From an uncultured Paenibacillaceae bacterium (GTDB lineage Bacteria > Bacillota > Bacilli > Paenibacillales > CALAME01): a stretch of 19,931 nt of DNA. How positions within the stretch are numbered: the first letter of the stretch is position 1; the number at the start of each line of letters is the position of its first letter. A program made the translations under genes and the position numbers. The DNA is taken from assembly GCA_937983035.1 (NCBI GenBank), contig CALKAN010000343.1, forward strand, positions 1 through 19,931, written 5' to 3'. The notes under the pieces are model-generated. The model was not told where the DNA came from. It saw only the letters and a list, made by a program, of their open reading frames with translations, and ran no database searches. Positions 1-6,697 of the stretch are shown one piece after another.

Positions 1-699
1 ATTGCACCGGGACTCTCGACGGCAGATGAGCCGCAGCGAGCGTTTCGTTACAGCACGATCGCTGCCGCGTCCGGAGACGGAATCGCTGAAGTGCTGCGCA
101 GCATCGGCGTTGAACAAATCGTTTTAGGCGGGCAGACGATGAATCCGAGCACGGATGATTTGCTCCAGGCGATTCGGAATGCAAGCGGAGATTATTGTTT
201 GTTGCTGCCGAACAATTCAAACATTAAGATGGCTGCTGAACAAGCAAAGCGATTGGCTGAAAAACATGTTGAAATCATTCCAACACGGACGATCCAGCAA
301 GGCGTTGCCGCTGCCCTCGCGTTTCGGGAGGATGCGGGATTGGAGCAAAACATCCAGTCAATGTCTGAAGCCGCCAGCCAGGTGAAGTCAGGGCAAGTGA
401 CATTTGCGACGAGGGATGCGAAATACAATCAAATCAGCATTTCCAAAGGGGAGGCATTAGGAATTGCAGAAGAAGAAATTGTCGCCTCTTCTTCTGACAG
501 ACTCGAAGTTTGCCTGGACGTGCTGCATCATCTTATTCAAGATGACGATGAGATTGTGACGATATTTGCCGGGATAGATGCCGATCCAAGCGAAAAAGAC
601 TTGTTAATCGAACAAATCGAGCAGCGTTTTCCAGATATTGAGATCGAATGGATCGAAGGGCAGCAGCCGGTTTACTTTTATTTGTTTTCTGTCGAATAA
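1..699 (+). CDS. fakA: Fatty acid kinase FakA (YloV/DAK2 family), C-terminal part, 5' truncated
   Basis: The reading frame is open from base 1 to the TAA at 697-699 and gives about 232 residues with no start in the window, so the N-terminal ATP-binding DhaL domain lies to the left. What is visible is the C-terminal half of the family: NPSTDDLLQAI, then LLPNNSNIKMAAEQA, then IIPTRTIQQGVAA, then a stretch with GQVTFATRDAK and KGEALGIA, ending with QPVYFYLFSVE. These blocks are typical of FakA/YloV. FakA phosphorylates a fatty acid held by a FakB (DegV-type) partner, giving acyl phosphate for PlsX. The next gene is such a partner, which supports the call. About 550 residues would be the usual full length. 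Confidence 0.88.
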   Translation: MAPGLSTADEPQRAFRYSTIAAASGDGIAEVLRSIGVEQIVLGGQTMNPSTDDLLQAIRNASGDYCLLLPNNSNIKMAAEQAKRLAEKHVEIIPTRTIQQGVAAALAFREDAGLEQNIQSMSEAASQVKSGQVTFATRDAKYNQISISKGEALGIAEEEIVASSSDRLEVCLDVLHHLIQDDDEIVTIFAGIDADPSEKDLLIEQIEQRFPDIEIEWIEGQQPVYFYLFSVE

Positions 700-732
700 T
701 GCAAACATTTTGCAGCTTTCATGTTGTATAAT
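700..732 (+). promoter_or_regulatory. Candidate promoter of degV with a palindrome in the -35 region
   Basis: A perfect TATAAT lies at 727-732, 54 bases before the degV start. No good -35 hexamer is seen at the usual distance. In its place is a 15-bp perfect inverted repeat, TGCAAACATTTTGCA (700-714), starting right after the fakA stop. The repeat could be an operator or a weak hairpin at the end of fakA. Promoter activity is an inference from the -10 alone. Confidence 0.35.
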
Positions 733-785
733 GATTGTTAAGTCTTTGCCGATCACGGCAAATGCATGAGTGAGGTGTAGATCGC

Positions 786-1658
786 ATGACCAACATACGC
801 ATTGTTACGGACAGCACTGGGGATATTCCGTCTCATGTTTTGCAGCAGTGGAACATTGAGATCGTTCCCTTAAAAGTGCATTTTGGGGAAGAGGCTTATT
901 TGGACGGCGTTGATATCACGCCAGACGCATTTTACAAGAAGCTGGCTGAATCGCCGATGCTGCCTACGACGTCTCAACCGTCTCCGAATGATTTTCTGGA
1001 AGCATATCAGAACATTTTGAAGGACAATCCGGAGCAAAAGATTATATCCATTCACCTGTCTTCGGCATTCAGCGGCACGTATCAATCAGCGGTCATGGCC
1101 AAATCGATGCTCGGGGAACAAGCAGACATTACCGTCATCGACTCCAAATCGGCATCGTTCGGCATCGGATCGTTAGCCGTTGCTGCTGCAAAGGCGGCTG
1201 CTGAAGGAATGAGCAAAGAACAATGTCTGGCATTGATCCATCAATTGATGGAACAAACGAGGCTGTACTTTTACGTGGATACGCTCGAATATTTGCAGAA
1301 GGGCGGCAGAATTGGAAAAGCATCCGCTTTGTTAGGATCGCTCTTGCAAATTAAACCGATCCTTTCCATCGACAAGGAAGGAGAAGTTTATCCTGTTGAC
1401 AAAGTGCGGGGCAGCAAGAAGGCGGCTATGCGAATCGTTGAACTTCTGAAACAAGATTTTCAGGACAAGCCTGTTCACATTGCGATCGCTCACGCAAATG
1501 CATCCAAGGATGCGGAAACGTGGCAGGAACGGTTAGAAAAGGAGTTTCAAGTGAAAAGTTCAATCATTACAGAGATCGGATCTGTCATAGGCACGCATGT
1601 TGGACCGGGGGCAACAGGAATTTTTATGATGCCGATCATCGATGGTGGATCTCAATAG
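786..1658 (+). CDS. DegV family protein, FakB-type fatty acid-binding subunit
   Basis: 290 residues, the usual length for DegV proteins. Family blocks are in order: IVTDSTGDIP near the N-terminus (about residues 5-14), a TTSQPSPNDF loop (about 60-69), SSAFSGTYQSA (about 92-102), and YVDTLEYLQKGGRIGKASA followed by LLQIKPIL in the C-terminal lobe. Proteins of this family bind a long-chain fatty acid in a closed pocket and present its carboxylate to FakA. The adjacent fakA end supports that role; which fatty acid is preferred cannot be read from the sequence. The start ATG has GTGAGGTG about 8 bases upstream. The last codons overlap the first codons of recG. Confidence is high for the family and moderate for the FakB function. 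Confidence 0.9.
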   Translation: MTNIRIVTDSTGDIPSHVLQQWNIEIVPLKVHFGEEAYLDGVDITPDAFYKKLAESPMLPTTSQPSPNDFLEAYQNILKDNPEQKIISIHLSSAFSGTYQSAVMAKSMLGEQADITVIDSKSASFGIGSLAVAAAKAAAEGMSKEQCLALIHQLMEQTRLYFYVDTLEYLQKGGRIGKASALLGSLLQIKPILSIDKEGEVYPVDKVRGSKKAAMRIVELLKQDFQDKPVHIAIAHANASKDAETWQERLEKEFQVKSSIITEIGSVIGTHVGPGATGIFMMPIIDGGSQ

Positions 1659-3699
1659 TTTGCCGCTGACCGCCGTGCGCGGAATCGGAGAGCAGAGGGC
1701 GGAAAAACTGGCTGGTTTAGGACTGCATACGGTTGCGGATTTGCTTGAATATTACCCGTTTCGGTATGATGATTTTCGCGTGCGCCCGCTTTCTGAAACC
1801 AGCGACGGCGACAAAGTGACGATTCGAGCAGAGGTCAGCACCCCCGGTCGGATCCAGTACTATGGAAGAAACAAGTCCCGGCTGTCTTGCCGCGTCATTG
1901 CAGATCAAATGCTGGTTACGGCGGTTTGGTTTAATCAAGCCTATGTGAAAGATAAGCTTGTGCCGGGCCAAACGATATACTTAACGGGCAAATGGGACAG
2001 CAGAAGACGTCAAATCACGGTCTCCGCCTATGAATTTACGGATAAGCCGCAAACACAAACAAGAGCCGGTTCTTTGCAGCCGGTATATCATGCCAAAGGG
2101 ACGATTACGCAGCGGTTTATCAAACAGACGATCGAGCAAGCGCTGCGTCAATTTGGGGGGGCGATTGAAGAATGCTTGCCCGAAGAGCTGATACATAAAT
2201 ACAAGCTCATGCCGAGAAAAGAGGCGCTGCACAACATCCATTTGCCTGAAAATGTTCAACAGCTGAAATTGGCGCGCAGACGGCTGAAATATGAGGAGCT
2301 TTTTTTGTTTCAATTGAAACTGCAAGCTTTTCGCGGGGAAATGCGGAGCAAAGAAAAAGGCATATCCCGCGAATTTGAGATGGCAAAGCTGGACGAATTT
2401 ATAAGCGGCCTGCCTTTTGAATTGACAAATGCGCAGCATCAGGTGATCCGGGAAATCTTAGAAGACATGAGGCGGCCTTATTGCATGAACCGCTTATTGC
2501 AGGGAGACGTCGGTTCAGGCAAAACAGTCGTCGCAGCGATTGCTTTATATGCGAATTATTTGAGCGGGCATCAAGGCGCAATCATGGTTCCGACTGAAAT
2601 ATTAGCTGAGCAGCATGCTGCTTCTTTTAAGGAGCTTTTTTCTCAGCATAACTTAGAGATTGCGCTCTTGACCGGAAGTTTGACGCCAAGGCAGCGAAAG
2701 GATGTTATCGCCGCTTTGCAAATGGGTTTGATTGATATCGTCGTCGGAACGCATGCTTTGATTCAAGAAGACGTTTATTTTCGCCGTCTCGGTCTTGTCG
2801 TTACCGATGAACAGCATCGTTTTGGCGTCCAGCAAAGAAGCATTTTGCGCAGCAAAGGCTTTAATCCGGATGTGCTTTCGATGACGGCTACGCCGATTCC
2901 CAGAACATTGGCGATCACTGCTTACGGGGACATGGATGTTTCCGTGCTTGGCGAGCTTCCTTCTGGAAGAAAACCCGTGAAAACTTATTGGGTTACCTCA
3001 GACAAGCTGCAGAGGGTGTTTCAATTTTTGTTAAAAGAGTTGGCAAATGGCCGGCAAGGATATGTAATTTGTCCATTAATCGAAGAATCGGACAAATTGG
3101 ACTTGCAAAATGCCATCGACTTGTACGAACAATTGCAGCGTTTTGTGAAACAATACGACGTCGGTCTTCTTCACGGCAGGATGCCTGCCGAAGAAAAAGA
3201 GGACATCATGCGGCGTTTCAGCGAAAATGAAATCCAAATTTTGGTCTCGACAACAGTCGTTGAAGTTGGCGTGAATGTGCCGAATGCGACAGTGATGATC
3301 ATTTATGACGCGGACCGGTTCGGACTTTCGCAGCTGCATCAATTGCGCGGAAGAGTGGGCAGGTCTTCACATCAATCTTACTGCATTTTAATTGCCGATC
3401 CGAAAAATGACATGAGCAGGCAGCGAGTGGAGGCGATGACGCGCACGAATGACGGTTTTGAAATCGCCAGATTGGATATGGAATTGCGGGGTCCGGGAGA
3501 ATATTTCGGAACGAAGCAAAGCGGTGTGCCGGAATTTAAAATTGCGGATTTGTTGACAGACTATGAGATGCTGGAGTATGCGCGGAATGATGCTGCGCAG
3601 ACAGCAAGTCGATCCGATTTCAAAACATCGGCGGAGCTAGCTCCATTGCGGCGTTATTTGCAGCGTTCGGGAATATTTGAACAAACGATTTTAGACTAA
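1642..3699 (+). CDS. recG: ATP-dependent DNA helicase RecG
   Basis: 685 residues, close to the 682 of Bacillus subtilis RecG. It remodels stalled replication forks and Holliday junctions. The N-terminal part holds the wedge/OB domain (roughly residues 50-160; RYDD, then YYGRNKSRL). The helicase core follows: Walker A GDVGSGKT at residues 288-295, DEQH at 389-392, TATPIPRTLA from 415, then the second RecA-like domain with LLHGRM, STTVVEVGVNVPNA and QLHQLRGRVGRS. The C-terminal TRG-like region has NDGFEIA and LRGPGEYFGTKQSG. The start is uncertain: the ATG at 1642 overlaps degV by 17 bases and has no visible ribosome site, whereas an in-frame TTG at 1660 lies 9 bases after GGTGGAT. Co-transcription with degV is likely. 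Confidence 0.97.
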   Translation: MVDLNSLPLTAVRGIGEQRAEKLAGLGLHTVADLLEYYPFRYDDFRVRPLSETSDGDKVTIRAEVSTPGRIQYYGRNKSRLSCRVIADQMLVTAVWFNQAYVKDKLVPGQTIYLTGKWDSRRRQITVSAYEFTDKPQTQTRAGSLQPVYHAKGTITQRFIKQTIEQALRQFGGAIEECLPEELIHKYKLMPRKEALHNIHLPENVQQLKLARRRLKYEELFLFQLKLQAFRGEMRSKEKGISREFEMAKLDEFISGLPFELTNAQHQVIREILEDMRRPYCMNRLLQGDVGSGKTVVAAIALYANYLSGHQGAIMVPTEILAEQHAASFKELFSQHNLEIALLTGSLTPRQRKDVIAALQMGLIDIVVGTHALIQEDVYFRRLGLVVTDEQHRFGVQQRSILRSKGFNPDVLSMTATPIPRTLAITAYGDMDVSVLGELPSGRKPVKTYWVTSDKLQRVFQFLLKELANGRQGYVICPLIEESDKLDLQNAIDLYEQLQRFVKQYDVGLLHGRMPAEEKEDIMRRFSENEIQILVSTTVVEVGVNVPNATVMIIYDADRFGLSQLHQLRGRVGRSSHQSYCILIADPKNDMSRQRVEAMTRTNDGFEIARLDMELRGPGEYFGTKQSGVPEFKIADLLTDYEMLEYARNDAAQTASRSDFKTSAELAPLRRYLQRSGIFEQTILD

Positions 3700-3713
3700 G
3701 CTCGCAAAGAAAG

Positions 3714-3764
3714 TTCATTACAGCCGCCAACCTTTCATATGATGTTATAACAAGGTTGGAGGTG
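3714..3764 (+). promoter_or_regulatory. Ribosome-site hairpin and candidate sporulation promoter before spoVIF
   Basis: CCAACCTT (3727-3734) and AAGGTTGG (3752-3759) form a perfect 8-bp inverted repeat with a 17-base loop. The right arm merges into the Shine-Dalgarno GGAGGTG (3758-3764). Inside the loop is the palindrome TCATATGA (3735-3742), and CATATGAT (3736-3743) resembles the -10 of mother-cell sigma factors (SigE CATAnnnT type) with TTCATTA (3714-3720) as a possible -35. A start from this promoter near 3750 would leave out the left arm of the hairpin. The repeat is seen directly; the sigma factor is inferred. Confidence 0.45.
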
Positions 3765-3772
3765 CATGTTAT

Positions 3773-4060
3773 TTGTCCTATCAACAATACGGCATTTCAG
3801 AACAGCTTGTGGAGAAAGTAAAGAAAAAAATGAAAAATCCGCTGTTGAAAGAGAAAGTGAAAAATAAGCTTGAAGGCATTACGAAGCACGATCTGCAGCA
3901 ATCCGCGAAGGTGAAATCATTAATTCAGAGCGTATCGAAACAGCTGGGAATAAAAATAGATGCCGCACAAACGGAGAATATTACAAAATTTGTGATCGAT
4001 CAAAAAATTGATCCAAAAAATACTTTTCATTTAATTAAATTGTGGAACATGTTTCGATAA
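3773..4060 (+). CDS. spoVIF: Probable stage VI sporulation protein F (SpoVIF family)
   Basis: 95 residues, lysine-rich and without a membrane segment or signal peptide. The N-terminal third is a charged helix (QLVEKVKKKMKNPLLKEKVK). The rest has the pattern I associate with the SpoVIF/YjcC family: a KVKSLIQSVSKQLG helix, then QTENITKFVIDQKIDP, then a short hydrophobic end (LIKLWNMFR). In Bacillus subtilis SpoVIF acts in the mother cell in spore coat assembly, linked to GerE. The start is a TTG with GGAGGTG 8 bases upstream; the nearby ATG at 3766 is out of frame. The gene stands 73 bases after recG. The family call is from memory of sequence pattern and context, so it is moderate; a small unrelated sporulation protein is the alternative. 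Confidence 0.6.
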   Translation: MSYQQYGISEQLVEKVKKKMKNPLLKEKVKNKLEGITKHDLQQSAKVKSLIQSVSKQLGIKIDAAQTENITKFVIDQKIDPKNTFHLIKLWNMFR

Positions 4061-4070
4061 CATTTTGCTT

Positions 4071-4100
4071 AAAGCCGATTGACGGGGATCAGTCGGCTTT
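4071..4100 (+). terminator. Hairpin after spoVIF, possible weak terminator
   Basis: AAAGCCGATTGA (4071-4082) pairs with TCAGTCGGCTTT (4089-4100): 12 base pairs including one G-U, with a 6-base loop. It begins 11 bases after the spoVIF stop. Only the three T of the stem end and a CTC follow, so the U-tract is poor. Confidence 0.5.
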
Positions 4101-4118
4101 CTCACGCTCATCATCATG

Positions 4119-4130
4119 CCGGCATGCCGG
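4119..4130. repeat. 12-bp perfect palindrome
   Basis: CCGGCATGCCGG reads the same on both strands. It lies between the spoVIF hairpin and the minus-strand terminator. No factor is known to me for this site; it may be a binding site or chance in a GC-rich spot. Confidence 0.4.
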
Positions 4131-4158
4131 GGACAAGCGTCAGATTGAATCTATGCAT

Positions 4159-4185
4159 AAAAAAAACCGCGGAATGGATCCGCGG
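4159..4185 (-). terminator. Strong Rho-independent terminator on the minus strand
   Basis: CCGCGGA (4167-4173) and TCCGCGG (4179-4185) form a 7-bp, nearly all-GC stem with a 5-base loop. Eight A lie at 4159-4166 on the plus strand, so a minus-strand transcript ends in eight U. No minus-strand protein gene is recognised to its right before rsmD. Confidence 0.75.
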
Positions 4186-4232
4186 CCAATAGGTATCTTC
4201 ATCGATACCTTTCATGGGAGAGGAGAAACCGG

Positions 4233-4388
4233 ATGAAGAGCTTATGGGGAAACGTAAGTCTTCTCCGTGGTTATCAACGGTATCTTTCGACGCCGTCGTT
4301 ATCATTGTTAACGGACCGTCATTTTTTTATACATGCTCTCGAAAAAAAATTTAAAATAAGAAAAGAATGTGGTACGATAGCACAATAA
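4233..4388 (+). CDS. Possible 51-residue ORF of unknown function
   Basis: An ATG at 4233 stands 7 bases after AGGAG inside the purine-rich run GGGAGAGGAG (4216-4225), one of the better ribosome sites in the window. The product starts MKSLWGNVSLLRGYQRYL and ends KKFKIRKECGTIAQ. It has no membrane segment and matches nothing I know. Against it: codons 2-11 form a hairpin, a T7-tailed hairpin (4289-4328) lies inside it, its end overlaps the rsmD promoter, and its last third is AT-rich. It could be a leader peptide, a small real protein, or the mere complement of the C-rich region of a minus-strand RNA. Confidence 0.28.
   Translation: MKSLWGNVSLLRGYQRYLSTPSLSLLTDRHFFIHALEKKFKIRKECGTIAQ
4265..4304 (+). 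repeat. Pair of 12-bp direct repeats
   Basis: CCGTGGTTATCA (4265-4276) and CCGTCGTTATCA (4293-4304) differ at one base and start 28 bases apart. Each is followed by ACGG (4277-4280 and 4311-4314), so each copy can form its own CCGT/ACGG stem, and pairing between copies is also possible. Confidence 0.5.
4289..4328 (+). terminator. Candidate terminator ahead of rsmD
   Basis: GACGCCGT (4289-4296) pairs with ACGG (4311-4314) and, after a 2-base bulge, with CGTC (4317-4320): 8 base pairs. An A and seven T (4322-4328) follow. It would stop plus-strand readthrough from spoVIF before the rsmD promoter. The bulge lowers confidence. Confidence 0.5.
4351..4378 (+). promoter_or_regulatory. Candidate SigA promoter of rsmD-coaD
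   Basis: TTAAAA (4351-4356), a 16-base spacer and TACGAT (4373-4378). The -10 is preceded by TGG, an extended -10. The expected start near 4385 leaves a leader of about 28 bases with AAAGGA before the rsmD ATG. Confidence 0.5.
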
Positions 4389-4412
4389 TATGCATGGCAA
4401 AGGAATGTTAGC

Positions 4413-5018
4413 ATGAGAGTCATTTCAGGAACCGCCAAAGGCAAACGGTTAAAATCAGTGCCGGGGAAGGGGACGCGTCCGACATCTGACCGCGTAAAAG
4501 AAGCGATGTTCAGTGCAATCGGTCCTTATTTCTCAGGAGAACGCGTGCTGGACTTGTATGCCGGAACCGGCGGGCTTGGCATTGAAGCTTTAAGCCGGGG
4601 ATGCGGTTTTGCCGTTTTCGTTGATAAAGACCGGCGCAGCATGGCAACGGTGAAGGAAAATTTGCAATTCACCGGATTGGACAGCAAAGCGCAATGTTTG
4701 AATATGTCAGCAGAACGAGCGATCGCTTATTTGAGCAAAAAAGGCGTTTCATTCGATCTGTTGTTTATCGATCCGCCGTACCATTTGCCCGGCATCGAGC
4801 AGCAGCTGGAAATGATGCTGCGAAAACAGCTGATTCAACCTCATGCATTGGTCGTATTGGAGCATGATAAAACGCAGCATTTTCCACAGGCCATTCATTC
4901 GCTGGAATTAATCAAAAAAGCTGAATACGGCAGCACAGCGCTGTCTTTCTACAGAAATGCATTGGAGGAGTTGCTTGATGAAACAAGAGAAGATAGCCGT
5001 ATATCCAGGGAGTTTTGA
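4413..5018 (+). CDS. rsmD: 16S rRNA (guanine(966)-N(2))-methyltransferase RsmD
   Basis: 201 residues; the family is usually near 185, and the extra length is a C-terminal tail that overlaps coaD. It methylates G966 (E. coli numbering) of 16S rRNA with S-adenosylmethionine. The N-terminus MRVISGTAKGKRL and TRPTSDRVKEAMFSAIG are characteristic. The SAM site is VLDLYAGTGGLGIEALSRG (about residues 45-63) and the catalytic motif is DPPY at 120-123. The start ATG follows AAAGGA by about 9 bases. The stop lies 41 bases inside coaD, so the two genes are probably translated from one mRNA; rsmD-coaD is a common pair in Bacillota. Confidence 0.95.
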   Translation: MRVISGTAKGKRLKSVPGKGTRPTSDRVKEAMFSAIGPYFSGERVLDLYAGTGGLGIEALSRGCGFAVFVDKDRRSMATVKENLQFTGLDSKAQCLNMSAERAIAYLSKKGVSFDLLFIDPPYHLPGIEQQLEMMLRKQLIQPHALVVLEHDKTQHFPQAIHSLELIKKAEYGSTALSFYRNALEELLDETREDSRISREF

Positions 5019-5472
5019 TCCTGTCACTTATGGTCATTTGGATATCATCACCCGAGCTGCAAGCCAGTTTGACAGGCTGATTGTGGCCGTATTAAACAAT
5101 TCGAAGAAAAATCCTTTGTTCAGCGTGGAAGAAAGAAAAGCATTGCTGCATTCTGCGACGAAAGACATCCCTAATGTGGAGATCGACAATTTCAGCGATT
5201 TGCTCATCAGATATATGGAATCAAAAGGCGCTCGAGTGATCATTCGCGGCTTGCGGGCAGTGTCTGATTTTGAATACGAGCTGCAAATGGCTTCGACCAA
5301 TCGCAGATTAAGCGATCAAATTGAAACATTTTTTATGATGACGAACCCAAAGTATTCTTTTCTCAGTTCCAGCATCGTGAAAGAGGTCGCTTCTTTCAAC
5401 GGCGGCGTGAGTGATTTTGTGCCTCCGGAAGTGGAGGCCGCGCTGAAAGAAAAATTAAACAACAGCGAATAA
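4978..5472 (+). CDS. coaD: Phosphopantetheine adenylyltransferase CoaD
   Basis: 164 residues (about 161 in Bacillus subtilis). It transfers AMP from ATP to 4'-phosphopantetheine, giving dephospho-CoA, the penultimate step of CoA synthesis. Motifs: YPGSFDPVTYGH at residues 9-20 with the nucleotide-binding TxGH at 17-20, a RGLRAVSDFEYELQMA block at 90-105, and the SSS-IVKE nucleotide motif starting at 130. The ATG at 4978 is chosen because GGAGGAG (4964-4970) lies 7 bases before it; an in-frame ATG at 4957 would add seven residues but lacks that site. The product also links to the acyl carrier protein genes downstream, since CoA donates the ACP prosthetic group. Confidence 0.96.
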   Translation: MKQEKIAVYPGSFDPVTYGHLDIITRAASQFDRLIVAVLNNSKKNPLFSVEERKALLHSATKDIPNVEIDNFSDLLIRYMESKGARVIIRGLRAVSDFEYELQMASTNRRLSDQIETFFMMTNPKYSFLSSSIVKEVASFNGGVSDFVPPEVEAALKEKLNNSE

Positions 5473-5473
5473 C

Positions 5474-6613
5474 TTACCTGGGGTCATGTTTCGCTGAGCG
5501 GCGAATGATCATCAGCGCAAACAAGCTCAGGCAGCTGATCAATAGAAATCCGAAAATCGGCATTTCCCAAAATGAAGGAATGTGCGCCGCAGCTTCCAAT
5601 GCGGCCGGATGGCCGCGGGATTCGCTGACGAAGCTTGGACGAATCGCTGCAGTAAGTTTTTGGTACGGAAGCCACATGAGCAATGATAAGCTTGCAGCGA
5701 TCAACGTTTGGAGCGTTTTCCAGAATAAAAAGGTGCGGTATCGCATGCCTGTGCCAGACATATAACTTTTCGTCATCATGTGAACGGACAATCCGCCGAA
5801 TGTAAGGGCTGATGTGATGAGCGTAATTTTCACAAGATGGGCTGCATCCATATGGCTGATAAAATACAGCCCGATATGAATTTCAAACATGCCTGCAAAC
5901 AATGTGTGAAGCTTCGGAAAGGACGATGCTGCATGGATCATAACGGAAAAGAAGATGATGACGCCCCCGATGAGAAACAGTTGCTGCACGGCATTTTTGA
6001 CCGAACTGGACAATAATCTGCCGAACGGCTGCATCGGTTCATTGGCTTGCTCAGTCATGCCAGCGCTTCTGTTTGGGAGCTCTGTTCGGCGCTGATGCAA
6101 AAGCAGGGCAATGATCCAGAAAGAAATAAAGATGACGAGTAACATATAAGGACCGGCTGCCGGGTCTTTAAGAAAAGCTGCTGCAGCTAAATTAATGACG
6201 AGCACGGGATTGCACATATGAGACAAGATGAGAATGTTTTCGCCTTCGATTCGATCCAGTGCATGGCGTTTGACGACTGATGAAGTGAATTTTGCACCGG
6301 CAGGATAACCTGCAAACCAGCCTGTGAGCACTGCCGCTCCTCCCGTGCCGGGAATGCCGAGCAAACGGCGGCTTGCAGGATGGAGCTTGCTTGAAATGCG
6401 CTCTAGCGCCCCGCTTTCAATGACCATTTCAATGAGAATGAAATAAGGAAGCAACACGGGAAAGACGTAATTCCACCAAATGTTCAGTCCGGTTAACGAT
6501 GCTTCAAAAGCTGCTTCCGGTGCAAGCAAAATATTGGCAGCAAGCAGCAAAACAGAGACCGCGTACACAATCGTCATCGACTTGCTGCTTGACATGGTGC
6601 GCATGGTGCTCAA
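5474..6613 (-). CDS. ylbJ: Sporulation membrane protein YlbJ (SpoVV-like)
   Basis: 379 residues, strongly hydrophobic, with about eight to nine membrane segments (for example residues 13-31, 44-65, 128-149, 155-172 and 213-230). The family blocks are GIPGTGGAAVLTGWFAGYPAGAKF, with conserved glycines and a YPAGAK core, and LSHMCNPVLVINLAAAAFL, both typical of the nucleoside-recognition/Gate fold. In Bacillus subtilis YlbJ (SpoVV) is made under SigE in the mother cell and moves dipicolinic acid across the outer forespore membrane. The start is a TTG at 6613-6611, with GAGG 7 bases upstream; the in-frame ATG codons further in lack a site. It ends 1 base from the coaD stop, on the opposite strand. 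No clear SigE promoter was found in the short gap to sepM. Confidence 0.92.
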   Translation of the reverse strand: MSTMRTMSSSKSMTIVYAVSVLLLAANILLAPEAAFEASLTGLNIWWNYVFPVLLPYFILIEMVIESGALERISSKLHPASRRLLGIPGTGGAAVLTGWFAGYPAGAKFTSSVVKRHALDRIEGENILILSHMCNPVLVINLAAAAFLKDPAAGPYMLLVIFISFWIIALLLHQRRTELPNRSAGMTEQANEPMQPFGRLLSSSVKNAVQQLFLIGGVIIFFSVMIHAASSFPKLHTLFAGMFEIHIGLYFISHMDAAHLVKITLITSALTFGGLSVHMMTKSYMSGTGMRYRTFLFWKTLQTLIAASLSLLMWLPYQKLTAAIRPSFVSESRGHPAALEAAAHIPSFWEMPIFGFLLISCLSLFALMIIRRSAKHDPR

Positions 6614-6629
6614 ATGATCACCTCGAATA

Positions 6630-6638
6630 TGTTAAAAT
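6630..6638 (+). promoter_or_regulatory. Extended -10 promoter candidate of sepM
   Basis: TGTTAAAAT (6630-6638) combines a TGn extension with TAAAAT, 60 bases before the sepM start. The -35 region (about 6610-6615) is poor. It lies inside the divergent gap, just upstream of the ylbJ ribosome site. Confidence 0.4.
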
Positions 6639-6697
6639 TAGTACATACTTACGCTTGTACTTCTGGAATTAGACCTTGCATGGAAGGAGCGGCCCGG

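Larger units (their letters stand above)
4159..4319 (-). ncRNA. Candidate small RNA on the minus strand, about 160 nt
   Basis: Read on the minus strand, a TATAAA (plus-strand bases 4326-4331) is followed by a chain of hairpins and ends in a strong terminator at 4185-4159. The elements in transcript order are: a hairpin at 4320-4289; a hairpin at 4263-4235 (GAAGA and CUUA arms, 9 pairs with one bulged C) whose 10-base loop shows UUUCCCC; a C/U-rich unpaired stretch with CUCCUCUCCC (4225-4216); a 7-bp hairpin AGGUAUC/GAUACCU (4210-4191); and the terminator. C-rich loops of this kind are used by Gram-positive small RNAs such as RoxS/RsaE and FsrA to pair with ribosome sites. The -35 is poor, so the promoter is weak evidence. 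The alternative reading is that the plus strand is the functional one. Confidence 0.35.

Noticed and set aside
1981..2439. 152-residue minus-strand ORF inside recG
   Set aside because: Antisense to conserved recG coding sequence, without ribosome site or family match.
4042..4236. 64-residue ORF overlapping the end of spoVIF
   Set aside because: It has no ribosome site and runs through two hairpins and the palindrome; its composition is that of translated intergenic sequence.
4159..4388. Type I toxin-antitoxin pair (51-aa ORF plus antisense RNA)
   Set aside because: The overlap of a small ORF and an opposite transcript fits, but the peptide has no membrane helix, which toxins of this type normally have.
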